In this document: piece by piece, positions 16,051 to 24,100 of the stretch | How the letters are laid out: every line of letters starts with the position of its first letter | How positions within the stretch are numbered: position 1 is the first letter of the stretch | Origin: Prevotellaceae bacterium | GTDB lineage: Bacteria > Bacteroidota > Bacteroidia > Bacteroidales > Bacteroidaceae | DNA: 25,187 bases | Assembly (NCBI GenBank): GCA_019420585.1 | Contig: JAHZGX010000033.1 | Location: 1-25,187, forward strand | Reading direction: 5' to 3' | Program-made: the position numbers and the translations under genes | The notes under the pieces: model-generated | Told to the model about the DNA's origin: nothing | Databases searched by the model: none | Seen by the model: the letters and a program-made list of their open reading frames with translations, nothing else

Positions 16051-16140
16051 TCACAACGCCAAGTAAAGCGCGAGCAGGAATACGGTCAGTATGATTGCAC
16101 GCACCAAATTGTAGATTAATTCGACTTTTCTTGCTTTCAT
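16051..16140 (-). CDS. 29-aa single-span membrane micropeptide upstream of PiT
   Basis: ATG at 16140 opens a 29-codon frame ending in TGA at 16051. The peptide starts MKARKVELIYNLVRAII and continues into an unbroken hydrophobic run rich in Leu, Val and Ala to its C terminus. It is thus a positively charged N terminus (K2, R4, K5) followed by one transmembrane helix of about 18-20 residues, the form of known bacterial membrane micropeptides. Third-position and residue choice look coding rather than random. It is the first ORF after the predicted leftward start site (near 16161) and is followed after 63 bp by the PiT gene. A role as transporter partner or regulator is inference from context. 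No family is known to me. Confidence 0.6.
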   Translation of the reverse strand: MKARKVELIYNLVRAIILTVFLLALYLAL

Positions 16141-16166
16141 AACCTAATACTTTTCTATAACCATGG

Positions 16167-16174
16167 CAAAGATA
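16167..16174 (-). promoter_or_regulatory. -7 box of the micropeptide-PiT operon
   Basis: TATCTTTG on the minus strand fits TAnnTTTG; the start site should be near 16161, 20 nt before the micropeptide ATG. No -33 TTTG is present at the expected distance; that space is occupied by the heptamer array 16183-16222. This is expected for a promoter that depends on an activator. Confidence 0.65.
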
Positions 16175-16182
16175 AACAAGAG

Positions 16183-16222
16183 GTGTTACTGACGTGTTAC
16201 ACATGTATTACGAGTGCGTTAC
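16183..16222 (-). promoter_or_regulatory. Four 7-bp direct repeats at exact 11-bp spacing (Pho-box-like activator site)
   Basis: On the plus strand GTGTTAC begins at 16183 and 16194, GTATTAC at 16205 and GCGTTAC at 16216; on the transcribed (minus) orientation these read GTAACAC, GTAACAC, GTAATAC and GTAACGC. Heptamers separated by 4 bp match the geometry of PhoB binding sites (two heptamers per dimer), and the core TGTTAC is close to the E. coli CTGTCAC half-site. The array starts 8 bp upstream of the -7 box. That it binds a PhoB homologue is inferred. Confidence 0.7.
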
Positions 16223-16253
16223 ATTCGGGGTAAACGGTAGATTGTGCCTGTTT

Positions 16254-16271
16254 GTAATGGGATTGTAACAG
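16254..16271 (+). promoter_or_regulatory. Two further heptamers, 11 bp apart, facing the Na/Pi cotransporter promoter
   Basis: GTAATGG (16254-16260) and GTAACAG (16265-16271) are 11 bp apart. On the minus strand they read CTGTTAC and CCATTAC, the same motif as the array at 16183-16222 but inverted. Relative to its own promoter the motif has the same orientation as in the leftward array. It ends 6 bp upstream of the -33 element. Confidence 0.55.
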
Positions 16272-16277
16272 GTACGT

Positions 16278-16309
16278 TTTGAAAATTTAATTTAATTGTA
16301 ATACCTTTG
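16278..16309 (+). promoter_or_regulatory. Consensus promoter of the Na/Pi cotransporter gene
   Basis: TTTG (16278-16281), a 20-bp gap and TACCTTTG (16302-16309) match the Bacteroidetes consensus fully. The start near 16315 implies an unusually long leader of about 190 nt before ATG 16509. Confidence 0.8.
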
Positions 16310-16320
16310 TGGCATCCAAT

Positions 16321-16521
16321 ATGGCAAGGTACTTTTTCATGAGAAGGCATACTGGCATACGTGTAAACGGTGGCGCAAGGAGAGCAGCCTGGTATTATTC
16401 AGCATCTCCCGGTGCTGTCACATCGGCGTTTCAAAGCATCATCTCTGTGCGGAATATCTGTTACTTGCCTTGCCCAAGTGCATGTAATCACACACACATT
16501 TATATTTTATGGAATTTTTGA
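16321..16521 (+). other. Long leader of the cotransporter mRNA containing a possible 66-codon leader ORF
   Basis: From ATG 16321 a frame of 66 codons runs through the whole leader and ends at TGA 16519-16521, 13 bp inside the next gene and in another frame. Its composition (many Arg, Cys and Ser, no domain) does not look like a conserved protein, so it may be a regulatory upstream ORF or chance. I see no known riboswitch fold. A terminating ribosome would be placed at the cotransporter start codon. Confidence 0.3.
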
Positions 16522-18179
16522 TACTGGTTGGCTCAGTTGCTCTGCTGATGTATGGCATGAAGGTCATGAGTGAGGGCCTGCAGAAGATGGCGGGCAGCCG
16601 CCTGCGTACAGTGCTCGGCACCATGACCACCAACCGTTTTACCGGATTGCTCACGGGAGCATTTATCACCACCTCCATTCAGTCTTCCACTGCCACCACA
16701 GTGATGACCGTCAGTTTTGTCAGTGCGGGGTTGCTTACGCTCTCACAGGCTATATCGGTTATCATGGGTGCGAACATCGGCACAACGGCTACGGCTTGGA
16801 TTATGGTACTTGGCGGAAGTTTTGACATGCGTATGCTGGTGTATGCAGGCATCATAGTAGCCATAGCATTGATATATACAAAGAAGAACGTCAATATGGG
16901 AGAGTTCCTTATGGGGCTCTCCCTTATGCTTCTTGGACTCACAACGCTTAAGGTAAATGCTGCAGAAATGCATCTTGACCAAAACATCCATATTCAGAAT
17001 TTTTTGCAAAGCGTGAGCGGATGGGGATTCGGCAGTTATCTGCTGTTCTTGTTCATTGGTGGCCTGCTTACTTGTGCAGTGCAAAGTTCTGCCGCTATTA
17101 TGGCCATTACCATGACATTGTGCAGCACAGGGGTTCTGGATATCTATTTGGGTATTGCACTTGTCATGGGAGAGAATGTAGGTACAACCATTACTTCCAA
17201 CATCGTGGCCATGAGTGCCAACACCCAAGCCCAGCGTGCAGCACGAGCTCACTTGATATTCAACCTCTTTGGGGTGATGTGGGTATTGTGCATATACAAG
17301 ACTTTTGTCAACTTCGTATGCTCTATGGTGGGCTGCGATCCTACTCACGTGGACGATCCCGTCATATTGAACGTGGTTCTGGCAGCCTTCCACACCTCAT
17401 TCAATGTGTGTAATGTGCTTATCCTTATTTGGTTCATCAAGCCTATGGAGAAACTTGTATGCATGCTCGTTCCTCAAAAGGAGGGACAGGACGAAGTGGA
17501 GGAAGGGCGTCTCAAGTACATTGGCGGCGGTCTGCTGAGTACTGCCGAACTCAGCATCTTTGAGGCTTGTAAGGAAATCAATCTTTTTGCCACACGTTGC
17601 CAGCGCATGTTCTCCTTGGTCAAGGAATTGCTTGAAACCGAGAATGGGGATGACTTCAACAAACTCTTCTCCCGCATTGAAAAGTATGAGAACATCACTG
17701 ACAGCATGGAATTGGAGATTGCCAATTATCTGCACATGGTGAGTGAGGGACGCCTTTCCAGTGATTCCAAAACTCAGATACAACGCATGATGCGCCAGAT
17801 AACCGAACTGGAGTCCATAGGTGACTCCTGCTATAATCTTGGCCGTACCATGAATCGCCTGCGTCAACATTCCAAAGACAGGTTTACCGAGGAACAACTC
17901 AAGCACATGCACACTATGATTTCCCTGATAACCCATGCCCTTGACGCTATGGTGAACGTGGTGGAGAAGGCTCCCGACCACCAGTATGCTGACTACAATG
18001 TATCGTACAACATAGAGCACGAGATCAACAATTATCGCAACCAGTTGAAGAATCAGAACCTGCTTGACATCAATGACGGACTGTATGGTTATCAGATTGG
18101 AGTCTATTACATGGACTTCATCAGTGAGTGTGAGAAACTGGGTGACTATGTGATGAACGTGGTGCAGGCCACTAAGTAA
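16509..18179 (+). CDS. Na/Pi cotransporter family protein with C-terminal PhoU domain
   Basis: This 556-aa inner-membrane protein of the Na/Pi cotransporter II family is expected to move phosphate with sodium. Two repeated QSS units are visible: IQSSTATTVMTVSFVSAG (about residues 57-74) and VQSSAAIMAITMTLCS, each with a downstream GANIGTT or GENVGTT loop, the substrate-binding re-entrant hairpins. Eight to nine membrane segments end near residue 320. The rest (about 345-550) is a helical PhoU-like domain with SIGDSCYNLGR and CEKLGDYVMNVV, the metal-binding bundle motifs. It diverges from the micropeptide-PiT operon and shares its control region, so phosphate-dependent regulation is likely. 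The ATG 16509 (MEFLILVG) starts directly at the first membrane helix. Confidence 0.93.
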   Translation: MEFLILVGSVALLMYGMKVMSEGLQKMAGSRLRTVLGTMTTNRFTGLLTGAFITTSIQSSTATTVMTVSFVSAGLLTLSQAISVIMGANIGTTATAWIMVLGGSFDMRMLVYAGIIVAIALIYTKKNVNMGEFLMGLSLMLLGLTTLKVNAAEMHLDQNIHIQNFLQSVSGWGFGSYLLFLFIGGLLTCAVQSSAAIMAITMTLCSTGVLDIYLGIALVMGENVGTTITSNIVAMSANTQAQRAARAHLIFNLFGVMWVLCIYKTFVNFVCSMVGCDPTHVDDPVILNVVLAAFHTSFNVCNVLILIWFIKPMEKLVCMLVPQKEGQDEVEEGRLKYIGGGLLSTAELSIFEACKEINLFATRCQRMFSLVKELLETENGDDFNKLFSRIEKYENITDSMELEIANYLHMVSEGRLSSDSKTQIQRMMRQITELESIGDSCYNLGRTMNRLRQHSKDRFTEEQLKHMHTMISLITHALDAMVNVVEKAPDHQYADYNVSYNIEHEINNYRNQLKNQNLLDINDGLYGYQIGVYYMDFISECEKLGDYVMNVVQATK

Positions 18180-18253
18180 CAGTAGATACCTGCCGATAGG
18201 TTATGTGTGCCACGTGTGCTGGAGGGCATTGGTACGCAATATGAAGTTCATAC

Positions 18254-18293
18254 ACAAGGGGCAGCATTTCCCAATTGGGAGGCTGCCCCTTGT
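18254..18293. terminator. Hairpin between convergent cotransporter and acyltransferase genes
   Basis: ACAAGGGGCAGC (18254-18265) pairs with GCTGCCCCTTGT (18282-18293), 12 bp perfect; the loop itself contains the palindrome TCCCAATTGGGA. It serves genes ending 75 and 26 bp away. No T tract follows on either strand. Confidence 0.65.
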
Positions 18294-18318
18294 CGTATCT
18301 GACATGGCCTTGGAAGTC

Positions 18319-19443
18319 TTATACTTTCAGGAAAATCCTGTAGCGGTACATTATGTAGAGGAATATCCAACAGGTGATGATGTACGTGACAGGCTCTGTT
18401 ACGGGATAGAGGTTCTCTGGCAGGAGGGCTATTACGCCTCCCAGAAGGCGGTCACGCGTGAAGCCAAAACTGATGAAGTGAGGCAGCATGTAGATGGCGA
18501 TGGAGTTCATGCCAATGACCACGAAGAAGAAGTCCCAGCCTCGCCATTTCCTCACATCTATTATATAATAGAAAAGAGCCAGCATGAGTAGTGAATAGCA
18601 GGCCACTGCGCATACAAACGAACTTGACCAGAGTGACTTGTTGATGGGGGTCCAATAACTCCACAGGTAGCCTACGATGCCCAGGGCAATGCCTGCGGCG
18701 CAAAGCCCTAGTGTCTTGCGCGTGCCCGTAAGTCCTTTGCGTTCGGTTTTTATCCAGCGTCCACTGAGCATTCCCAACAGGGCTGTACCGATGGCAGGAA
18801 TGGTGGAGAACAGGCCTTCTGGGTCGTAGTCGGGGCGGTAACTGTGTGCTCCGAAGAGTGTGCGGTCAATGTAGCAGGCAATGTTCCCTTGGCGTGTGAG
18901 TGCCTCGGCACCGGGCATGTCGGGAGCCACCACCAAACTGGAAACAAGGCTGTATCCCACCAGCATGGCCAAGATGATGAGCAGGATGCGCTTCACGCTG
19001 TGTACATGCATGTAGATGAGGGCACCGCACATCCATGCCATGCCGATGCGTCCAAGCACGCTCCAGAAGCGTAGGTTGGCAAACTCAAGTTTCAGCATCC
19101 CGTTGTACACCCAGCCGAGAGCCAGCAGCATGAAGCCACGTAGCAGCACCTTGCGGATGATGTCGGCATGGGACATGCCTCTTGCTTGTTGCTTCTCCAA
19201 GGAAAAAGGGAATGACACACCTGCTATGAAGAGGAACAGGGGGAAGATGGTGTCGTGGTGTCTGAGTCCATCCCAACTGGCATGAGTCATCTGCTCTGCT
19301 ACCGTCTGCCAGGCTGCACTATCGGGGAAGAGTCCCGCTATGGCAGTGATGACTGCTGCTCCTCCCATGATGAAGAGCATGTCGAATCCCCTCAGGGCAT
19401 CCAGAGATTCCAGCCTTTGCGGCTTGGTTGCTTTTGTTTCCAT
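18319..19443 (-). CDS. DUF5009/HGSNAT-type multispan membrane acyltransferase
   Basis: This 374-aa integral membrane protein has about ten hydrophobic segments. The N-terminal SLDALRGFDMLFIMGG (about residues 13-28) and the HHDTIFPLFLFIAGVSFPFSL segment (62-82) are the marks of the DUF5009 / heparan-alpha-glucosaminide N-acetyltransferase-like family. Those proteins are thought to transfer an acetyl group across a membrane to a sugar or glycan; a histidine in the second motif is the likely acetyl carrier. The substrate here is unknown. The gene lies 44 bp downstream of mltG on the same strand, so a link to cell-wall or glycan processing is possible but rests only on position. The ATG at 19443 is the natural start. 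Confidence 0.82.
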   Translation of the reverse strand: METKATKPQRLESLDALRGFDMLFIMGGAAVITAIAGLFPDSAAWQTVAEQMTHASWDGLRHHDTIFPLFLFIAGVSFPFSLEKQQARGMSHADIIRKVLLRGFMLLALGWVYNGMLKLEFANLRFWSVLGRIGMAWMCGALIYMHVHSVKRILLIILAMLVGYSLVSSLVVAPDMPGAEALTRQGNIACYIDRTLFGAHSYRPDYDPEGLFSTIPAIGTALLGMLSGRWIKTERKGLTGTRKTLGLCAAGIALGIVGYLWSYWTPINKSLWSSSFVCAVACYSLLMLALFYYIIDVRKWRGWDFFFVVIGMNSIAIYMLPHFISFGFTRDRLLGGVIALLPENLYPVTEPVTYIITCWIFLYIMYRYRIFLKV

Positions 19444-19487
19444 AACGATATAGTTTTAAGTTAATAGGGTCTTGCCTGCCTTATGCG

Positions 19488-20519
19488 TTATTGTATGCCT
19501 CTCCTATCCAGTGCTTTTGCATACCTCCTGGCATTCTGCAGGTGTTCCTGGTAGGTGGTGGCAAAGCGGTGCGTGCCCGAGAAGTCCTCCTTGGCGCACA
19601 TATACAGATAAGGATGTTGGCTGTGATTGAGCACGGCATCAATTCCCTCGATGCTTGCCACGCGTATGGGGCCTGGAGGGAGCCCGGTGTTCAGGTAGGT
19701 GTTGTAAGGGCTTGGCACTTTCAGATGCTCATGGTAAATGCGTCGCAGGGAGAAGTCGCCCACTGCGAACTTCACCGTGGGGTCGGCCTGGAGCGGCATG
19801 CCCAGCCTGAGGCGGTTGATGTACATGGCCGCTATGTCCGGCTTCTCCTTGCCGTTGGCAGTCTCTTCGTCCACAATGCTTGCCAGGGTACACACCTGCT
19901 TGGGCGTCATTCCGCTTTGACTGGCCTTCTGCCTCCTCTCCTCATTCCAGAAGCGGTCATGCTCCTGGAGCATTCTGTGCATGAAGGCATCCACCTTCAT
20001 GTCCCAATATACCTCATAGGTGTTGGGGACAAAGAGGGCGGGCATCTCCTCCGGGGTATACCCCAGGCTTGCACATTTGCTGCTGTCGGTCACATAGGCC
20101 TGCACCTCCAGGCTGTCCATCATCAGATGCCTACCCAGGTATTGTGCCATGCGGTCAAGCGTGCGCACGCAGGGTATGGTGAGCCTTATGGGTTCCTGCT
20201 GTCCGTTGCGCAGCCTGCGGAAGAGGGTGAGGGCGTTCTGCTGCCTTGTGGCATAGCGCCCGGTACGTACATGGTAGTTCAGCAGAGAGCCGCACAGGGC
20301 CATCCTCCATCCCAGCCCGCTCTTTGCCTTTACAGAGTCGGGGGTGTCATCTTGGTCAATATAGAGGTATCCGTCTTTGTCTGTAGTCCATTGGCTGCGC
20401 GGAATCAGCAGTCCTCCCAGCACCATGCAGGTGGCCACGGCCAGTATGGTGAATGTCCCGCCTGCCACCATCGTCCATCTCCTGCGTCCCCATCCGCTGC
20501 GGATGCGGATTGCGTTCAT
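19488..20519 (-). CDS. mltG: Endolytic peptidoglycan transglycosylase MltG (YceG-like)
   Basis: This enzyme cuts nascent glycan strands within the chain at the inner membrane and so helps set peptidoglycan strand length. From ATG 20519 the product is 343 aa: a short basic cytosolic tail, one membrane anchor (about residues 18-40), a LysM-like segment, and a catalytic domain with PNTYEVYWD, TLASIVDEET, AAMYINRLRLGMPLQADPTVKFA and YNTYLNTGLPPGPI. In the usual ASIVEKET motif the first acidic residue is Glu; here it is Asp, while the following Glu-Glu is kept. An in-frame GTG at 20537 would add six residues and cannot be excluded. It probably forms a transcript with the downstream acyltransferase gene. 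Confidence 0.93.
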   Translation of the reverse strand: MNAIRIRSGWGRRRWTMVAGGTFTILAVATCMVLGGLLIPRSQWTTDKDGYLYIDQDDTPDSVKAKSGLGWRMALCGSLLNYHVRTGRYATRQQNALTLFRRLRNGQQEPIRLTIPCVRTLDRMAQYLGRHLMMDSLEVQAYVTDSSKCASLGYTPEEMPALFVPNTYEVYWDMKVDAFMHRMLQEHDRFWNEERRQKASQSGMTPKQVCTLASIVDEETANGKEKPDIAAMYINRLRLGMPLQADPTVKFAVGDFSLRRIYHEHLKVPSPYNTYLNTGLPPGPIRVASIEGIDAVLNHSQHPYLYMCAKEDFSGTHRFATTYQEHLQNARRYAKALDRRGIQ

Positions 20520-20627
20520 AAGGTCATTCTTGTTCACTTTCGTTGCTCTTTGTACTTTGGCATGCTATAAGGTTGCTCCATGGGCATGGAATCTGTGTCG
20601 CGTGCATAAGTGGCTATATAGTAACAA

Positions 20628-20671
20628 GGAAGGACTGTGTTGCAGAACTTGTCCTGCGGCACAGCCCTTCC
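20628..20671. terminator. Hairpin after the small monooxygenase-fold gene
   Basis: GGAAGG, CTGTG and GCAG on the left arm (20628-20645) pair with CTGC, CACAG and CCTTCC on the right (20654-20671), with one mismatch and two wobble pairs around an 8-nt loop. It lies 30 bp beyond the minus-strand stop at 20702. The T-rich tail is on the plus side, so it may work better rightward. Confidence 0.55.
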
Positions 20672-20701
20672 CTTTTCATACACTTGGCGAAGTGCACATG
20701 T

Positions 20702-20980
20702 TTACTTCTTCTCCATTATCTCCACCTTCAGTTCGCCGCACTCCTGCATGATGCCCACGTACTCTGCGAACTCGGGGGTGGCCATGTGCGCATCCAGGAC
20801 GGCCTGGTTCTCCCACGTCTCCACAATGGCGAACACGTCAGGACGTGTGGCGCTCTCGAAGGCATCGTAGGACACGCACCCGTTGTGCGAACGTGACTTT
20901 GCCACCAGGGCAATGGCGGCTTCCAGTGCCCGCCTGTACTCTCCTTCCTTGGCCAGGAAGAAACAATTTACTCTAATCAT
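20702..20980 (-). CDS. Antibiotic-biosynthesis-monooxygenase (ABM) fold protein, YgiN-like, 92 aa
   Basis: This small cytosolic dimeric alpha/beta-barrel protein has the size and strand pattern of the ABM superfamily. MIRVNCFFLAKEG is the first strand, EAAIALVAKSRSHNGCVSYDAFES the first helix and second strand, and FAIVETWENQAVLDAHMATPEFAEYV the classic third strand plus helix with E-W-x-x-x-x-x-L-x-x-H. Members include quinol monooxygenases such as YgiN and many proteins of unknown activity, so the substrate is not predicted. The ATG at 20980 is the only sensible start. It diverges from the beta-galactosidase gene, with overlapping promoters. Confidence 0.87.
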   Translation of the reverse strand: MIRVNCFFLAKEGEYRRALEAAIALVAKSRSHNGCVSYDAFESATRPDVFAIVETWENQAVLDAHMATPEFAEYVGIMQECGELKVEIMEKK

Positions 20981-21028
20981 AGTGTTACTCCTTGTTTATA
21001 TGGCTTTCTGCAGCCCTTTTATTAAAGG

Positions 21029-21065
21029 CAAAGTTAGGGATTTCAGATTAAATGTCCTAACTTTG
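21029..21065. promoter_or_regulatory. Symmetric overlapping divergent promoters (ABM gene left, beta-galactosidase right)
   Basis: CAAAGTTAGG (21029-21038) and CCTAACTTTG (21056-21065) form a perfect 10-bp inverted repeat. Each arm carries a TAACTTTG -7 box pointing outwards, and the TTAG in each arm serves as the -33 element of the opposite promoter at a 20-bp gap. Leaders are about 40 nt on both sides. Polymerase bound to one promoter should block the other. Confidence 0.65.
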
Positions 21066-21110
21066 TAAGAGCAATTTTAACCATTATTTATCATTTATTC
21101 ATTGACTGAC

Positions 21111-24100
21111 ATGAAAGTATTAAGATCTGTCTTAATCCTTCTGGCACTGCTGATGCCGTGGCTTCCGTCATCGGCACAGGAGTTCAACCCCAACCAGGGT
21201 TACCGGCTCGAGATATCCGAGGGGATGGCCCTGGAGTGTACGGGAGGTGCCATGACGTTCAATCCCGTGGACAAGAAGTCGGGGAGCCAGGTGTGGAACA
21301 TCAGGAAGAGCAGCCGCGAGGGCTACTATGTGCTGCTCAGCCCCATGACGCAGATGGCGCTCGACAATGGGAACCACGGGGACAACCCCGGTGAGGTGTG
21401 CCCCTGGGACGTGAACCCGGACAACCCCAACCAGCACTGGAAGATAGAGCAGGTGAGCGAAGGGGTGTACACCCTGACGAGCGGCGCAGGGGGGCTTAAG
21501 CTGGGATATAATGACAACTGCCAGCCCGGAGGAAAGGTGTGGCAGGTGAAGGAGCAGGCCTCCGACCCCTCGGTGCAATGGCGTCTGGTGAAGACGAGTC
21601 TCAAGGTGAGCCTGCAGGTGAATGCCGGCGTGAGCAAGAACGACTGGGAAAACGAGAGGGTGTTCGGCATCAACAAGGAGCCGGGGCGCGCCACCATGCT
21701 GCTTTACGCCAACGAGAAGGAGATGAAGGCCGACGAGGCCTACAGCAAGCCATGGCTCGCCCCCAACAGCAGCCTGCGGCTCTCACTCAATGGGCAGTGG
21801 CAGTTCCATTGGGCGGCGAAGCCCGAGGACAGACCGAAGGACTTCTACAAGCCAGCCTTTGACGACAGCGGCTGGAAGCAGATACCTGTGCCATCGTGCT
21901 GGGAGATGCAGGGATACGGCACTCCCATCTACACGAATGTCACCTATCCCTTCCGCAACCTGCCTCCCTTCATAAAGGGGCAGGAGGGATACACGATACT
22001 CAACGAGCCGAACGCAGTGGGCAGCTACCGCCGCACGGTGGAGGTGCCTGCCGCATGGGACGGCCGGGAGATATACCTCCACTTCAACGGTGTGTACAGT
22101 GCCGCCTACGTGTGGGTCAACGGCAAGAAGGTTGGCTACACGCAGGGCCCCAACAACGACAGCGAGTTCAACGTGACCCGCTACCTGAAGCCGGGCAGGC
22201 AGAACCTGGTGTGCGTGGAGGTTTACCGATGGTCGGACGGCTCCTACATCGAGGACCAGGACATGTTCCGAATGAGCGGCATCCACCGAGAGGTATACCT
22301 TGAGGCGCGCCAGAAGGTGCACACTCATGACGTGTACCTCACCAGCGACATCAGCCCCGACCTTAGGCACGCACGCATGAACATGAGCCTCAGGGTGCTC
22401 AACGCGGGCAAGAAGGCTGGCCGGGTGAGGGCAGACGTGGCACTCGTTGGCCCCGACGGGAGGCTCGTGCAGACGGGCATCGTGGAGCAGACGGAACCCT
22501 TGGCCAAGGGCGACACCGCCACGCTCAACATCTCCATGGACGTGGAGCAGCCGCTCCTGTGGACAGCGGAGACCCCCAGCCTCTACACCGTGAACGTGAA
22601 GGTCAACGGTGACATAAGCACGCAGAAGTTCGGATTCAGGAAGATCGAGAACCGGGACGGAAGGGTGTTCGTCAACAACAGCCGGGTGCTCTTCAAGGGA
22701 GCCGACCGTCACGACACCGACCCCGTGCATGGCAAGGCCGTGCCGCTGGAGAGCATGATGAGGGACGTGCTGCTCATGAAGCAGTTCAACCTCAATACCA
22801 TACGCACCAGCCACTACCCCAATGATCCGCGACTCTACGCACTCTGTGACTACTATGGCCTTTATGTAATGGACGAGGCCGACGTGGAGTGTCACGGCAA
22901 CCACCGGCTCAGCCGCACCCCGTCATGGCAGGCACAGTATGTCGACCGCCAGGAGCGCATGGTGCTCCGTGACCGAAACCACCCGTGTGTCATCTTCTGG
23001 AGCATGGGCAACGAGTGCGGCGGAGGCGACAACTTCGTGGCATGCAAGAGAGCGATACAGGCACTGGACGGACGGTTGGTGCACTATGAAGGAATGAATG
23101 AGGTGGCCGACATGGACAGCCGCATGTATCCCAGCGTGCCCAATATGATACGCGACGACAGGGACGAGTCGAAGCAGGGGCGGCCATTCTTCCTGTGCGA
23201 GTACGCCCACGCAATGGGCAACGCCATAGGCAACCTGCAGGAGTACTGGGACTACATAGAGTTCGAGAGCAAGCGCATGATAGGCGGATGCATCTGGGAC
23301 TGGGTGGACCAGGGTCTCTGCAAGTGGGGGGAGCCGGCCGACCACATATATTATGGAGGAGGCTTCGGAGACTTCCCCAACGACAACGACTTCTGTTGCA
23401 ACGGCATCATCACCTCCGACCGCAAGGTAACGCCCAAGCTCTGGCAGGTGAAGAAGGTGTACCAGTATGTCGACTTCAAGCAGATGCCCAACGGGAAGCT
23501 GCGCGTGCGGAACCGCTACGCCTTCCTCTCCCTCGACCCCTTCCAGCTCCACTACTCGCTCCTGCGTGACGGACAGGCCATCAGGAGCGGCATCGTCTCC
23601 CTGCCCCAGCTGGCAGCGGGCGACAGCGCATTCGTGGACATGCCAGCCGCCGTGCCCGATGCCCCGGGCCTGTACCACCTCAACCTCTCCCTCCGCCTCC
23701 GCAAGGAAGCCACATGGGCAAAGGCCGGGCACGAGGTGGCCACGGAGCAGATTGCGCTGGGCGGCACACCCGTGCATGAGGCAGCCGCACCCGTGGCAGG
23801 CGGCATCAAGGTGGACGAGGCAGGCGGCACGCTCACCGTGCAGGGCAAGGACTTCAGCGTCTCCTTCGACGGGAAGACAGGCTCCATGGCATCGCTCACC
23901 TACTCGGGCAAGCAGATGCTGGCCGCTCCCGAGCGCGCCCTGGGCGGGTCGTTCCTCTTCAACGGCTACCGCAGCATAAGCAACGACCGCAGGGGCATCC
24001 TCGGCACCAGCATACAGACCAAGGGCATGACCCACTCCTTCTCGGCAGCGGGCGACACCCTGGTGGTGTGCCTGGACCAGATGGCCGTGGGCGGGAAGAA

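Noticed and set aside
12282..16480. The same 13-mer CCTTGCCCAAGTG at 12282-12294 and in the cotransporter leader at 16468-16480
   Set aside because: A 13-base match is expected by chance several times in 25 kb. The second copy is not next to a promoter or an inverted repeat.
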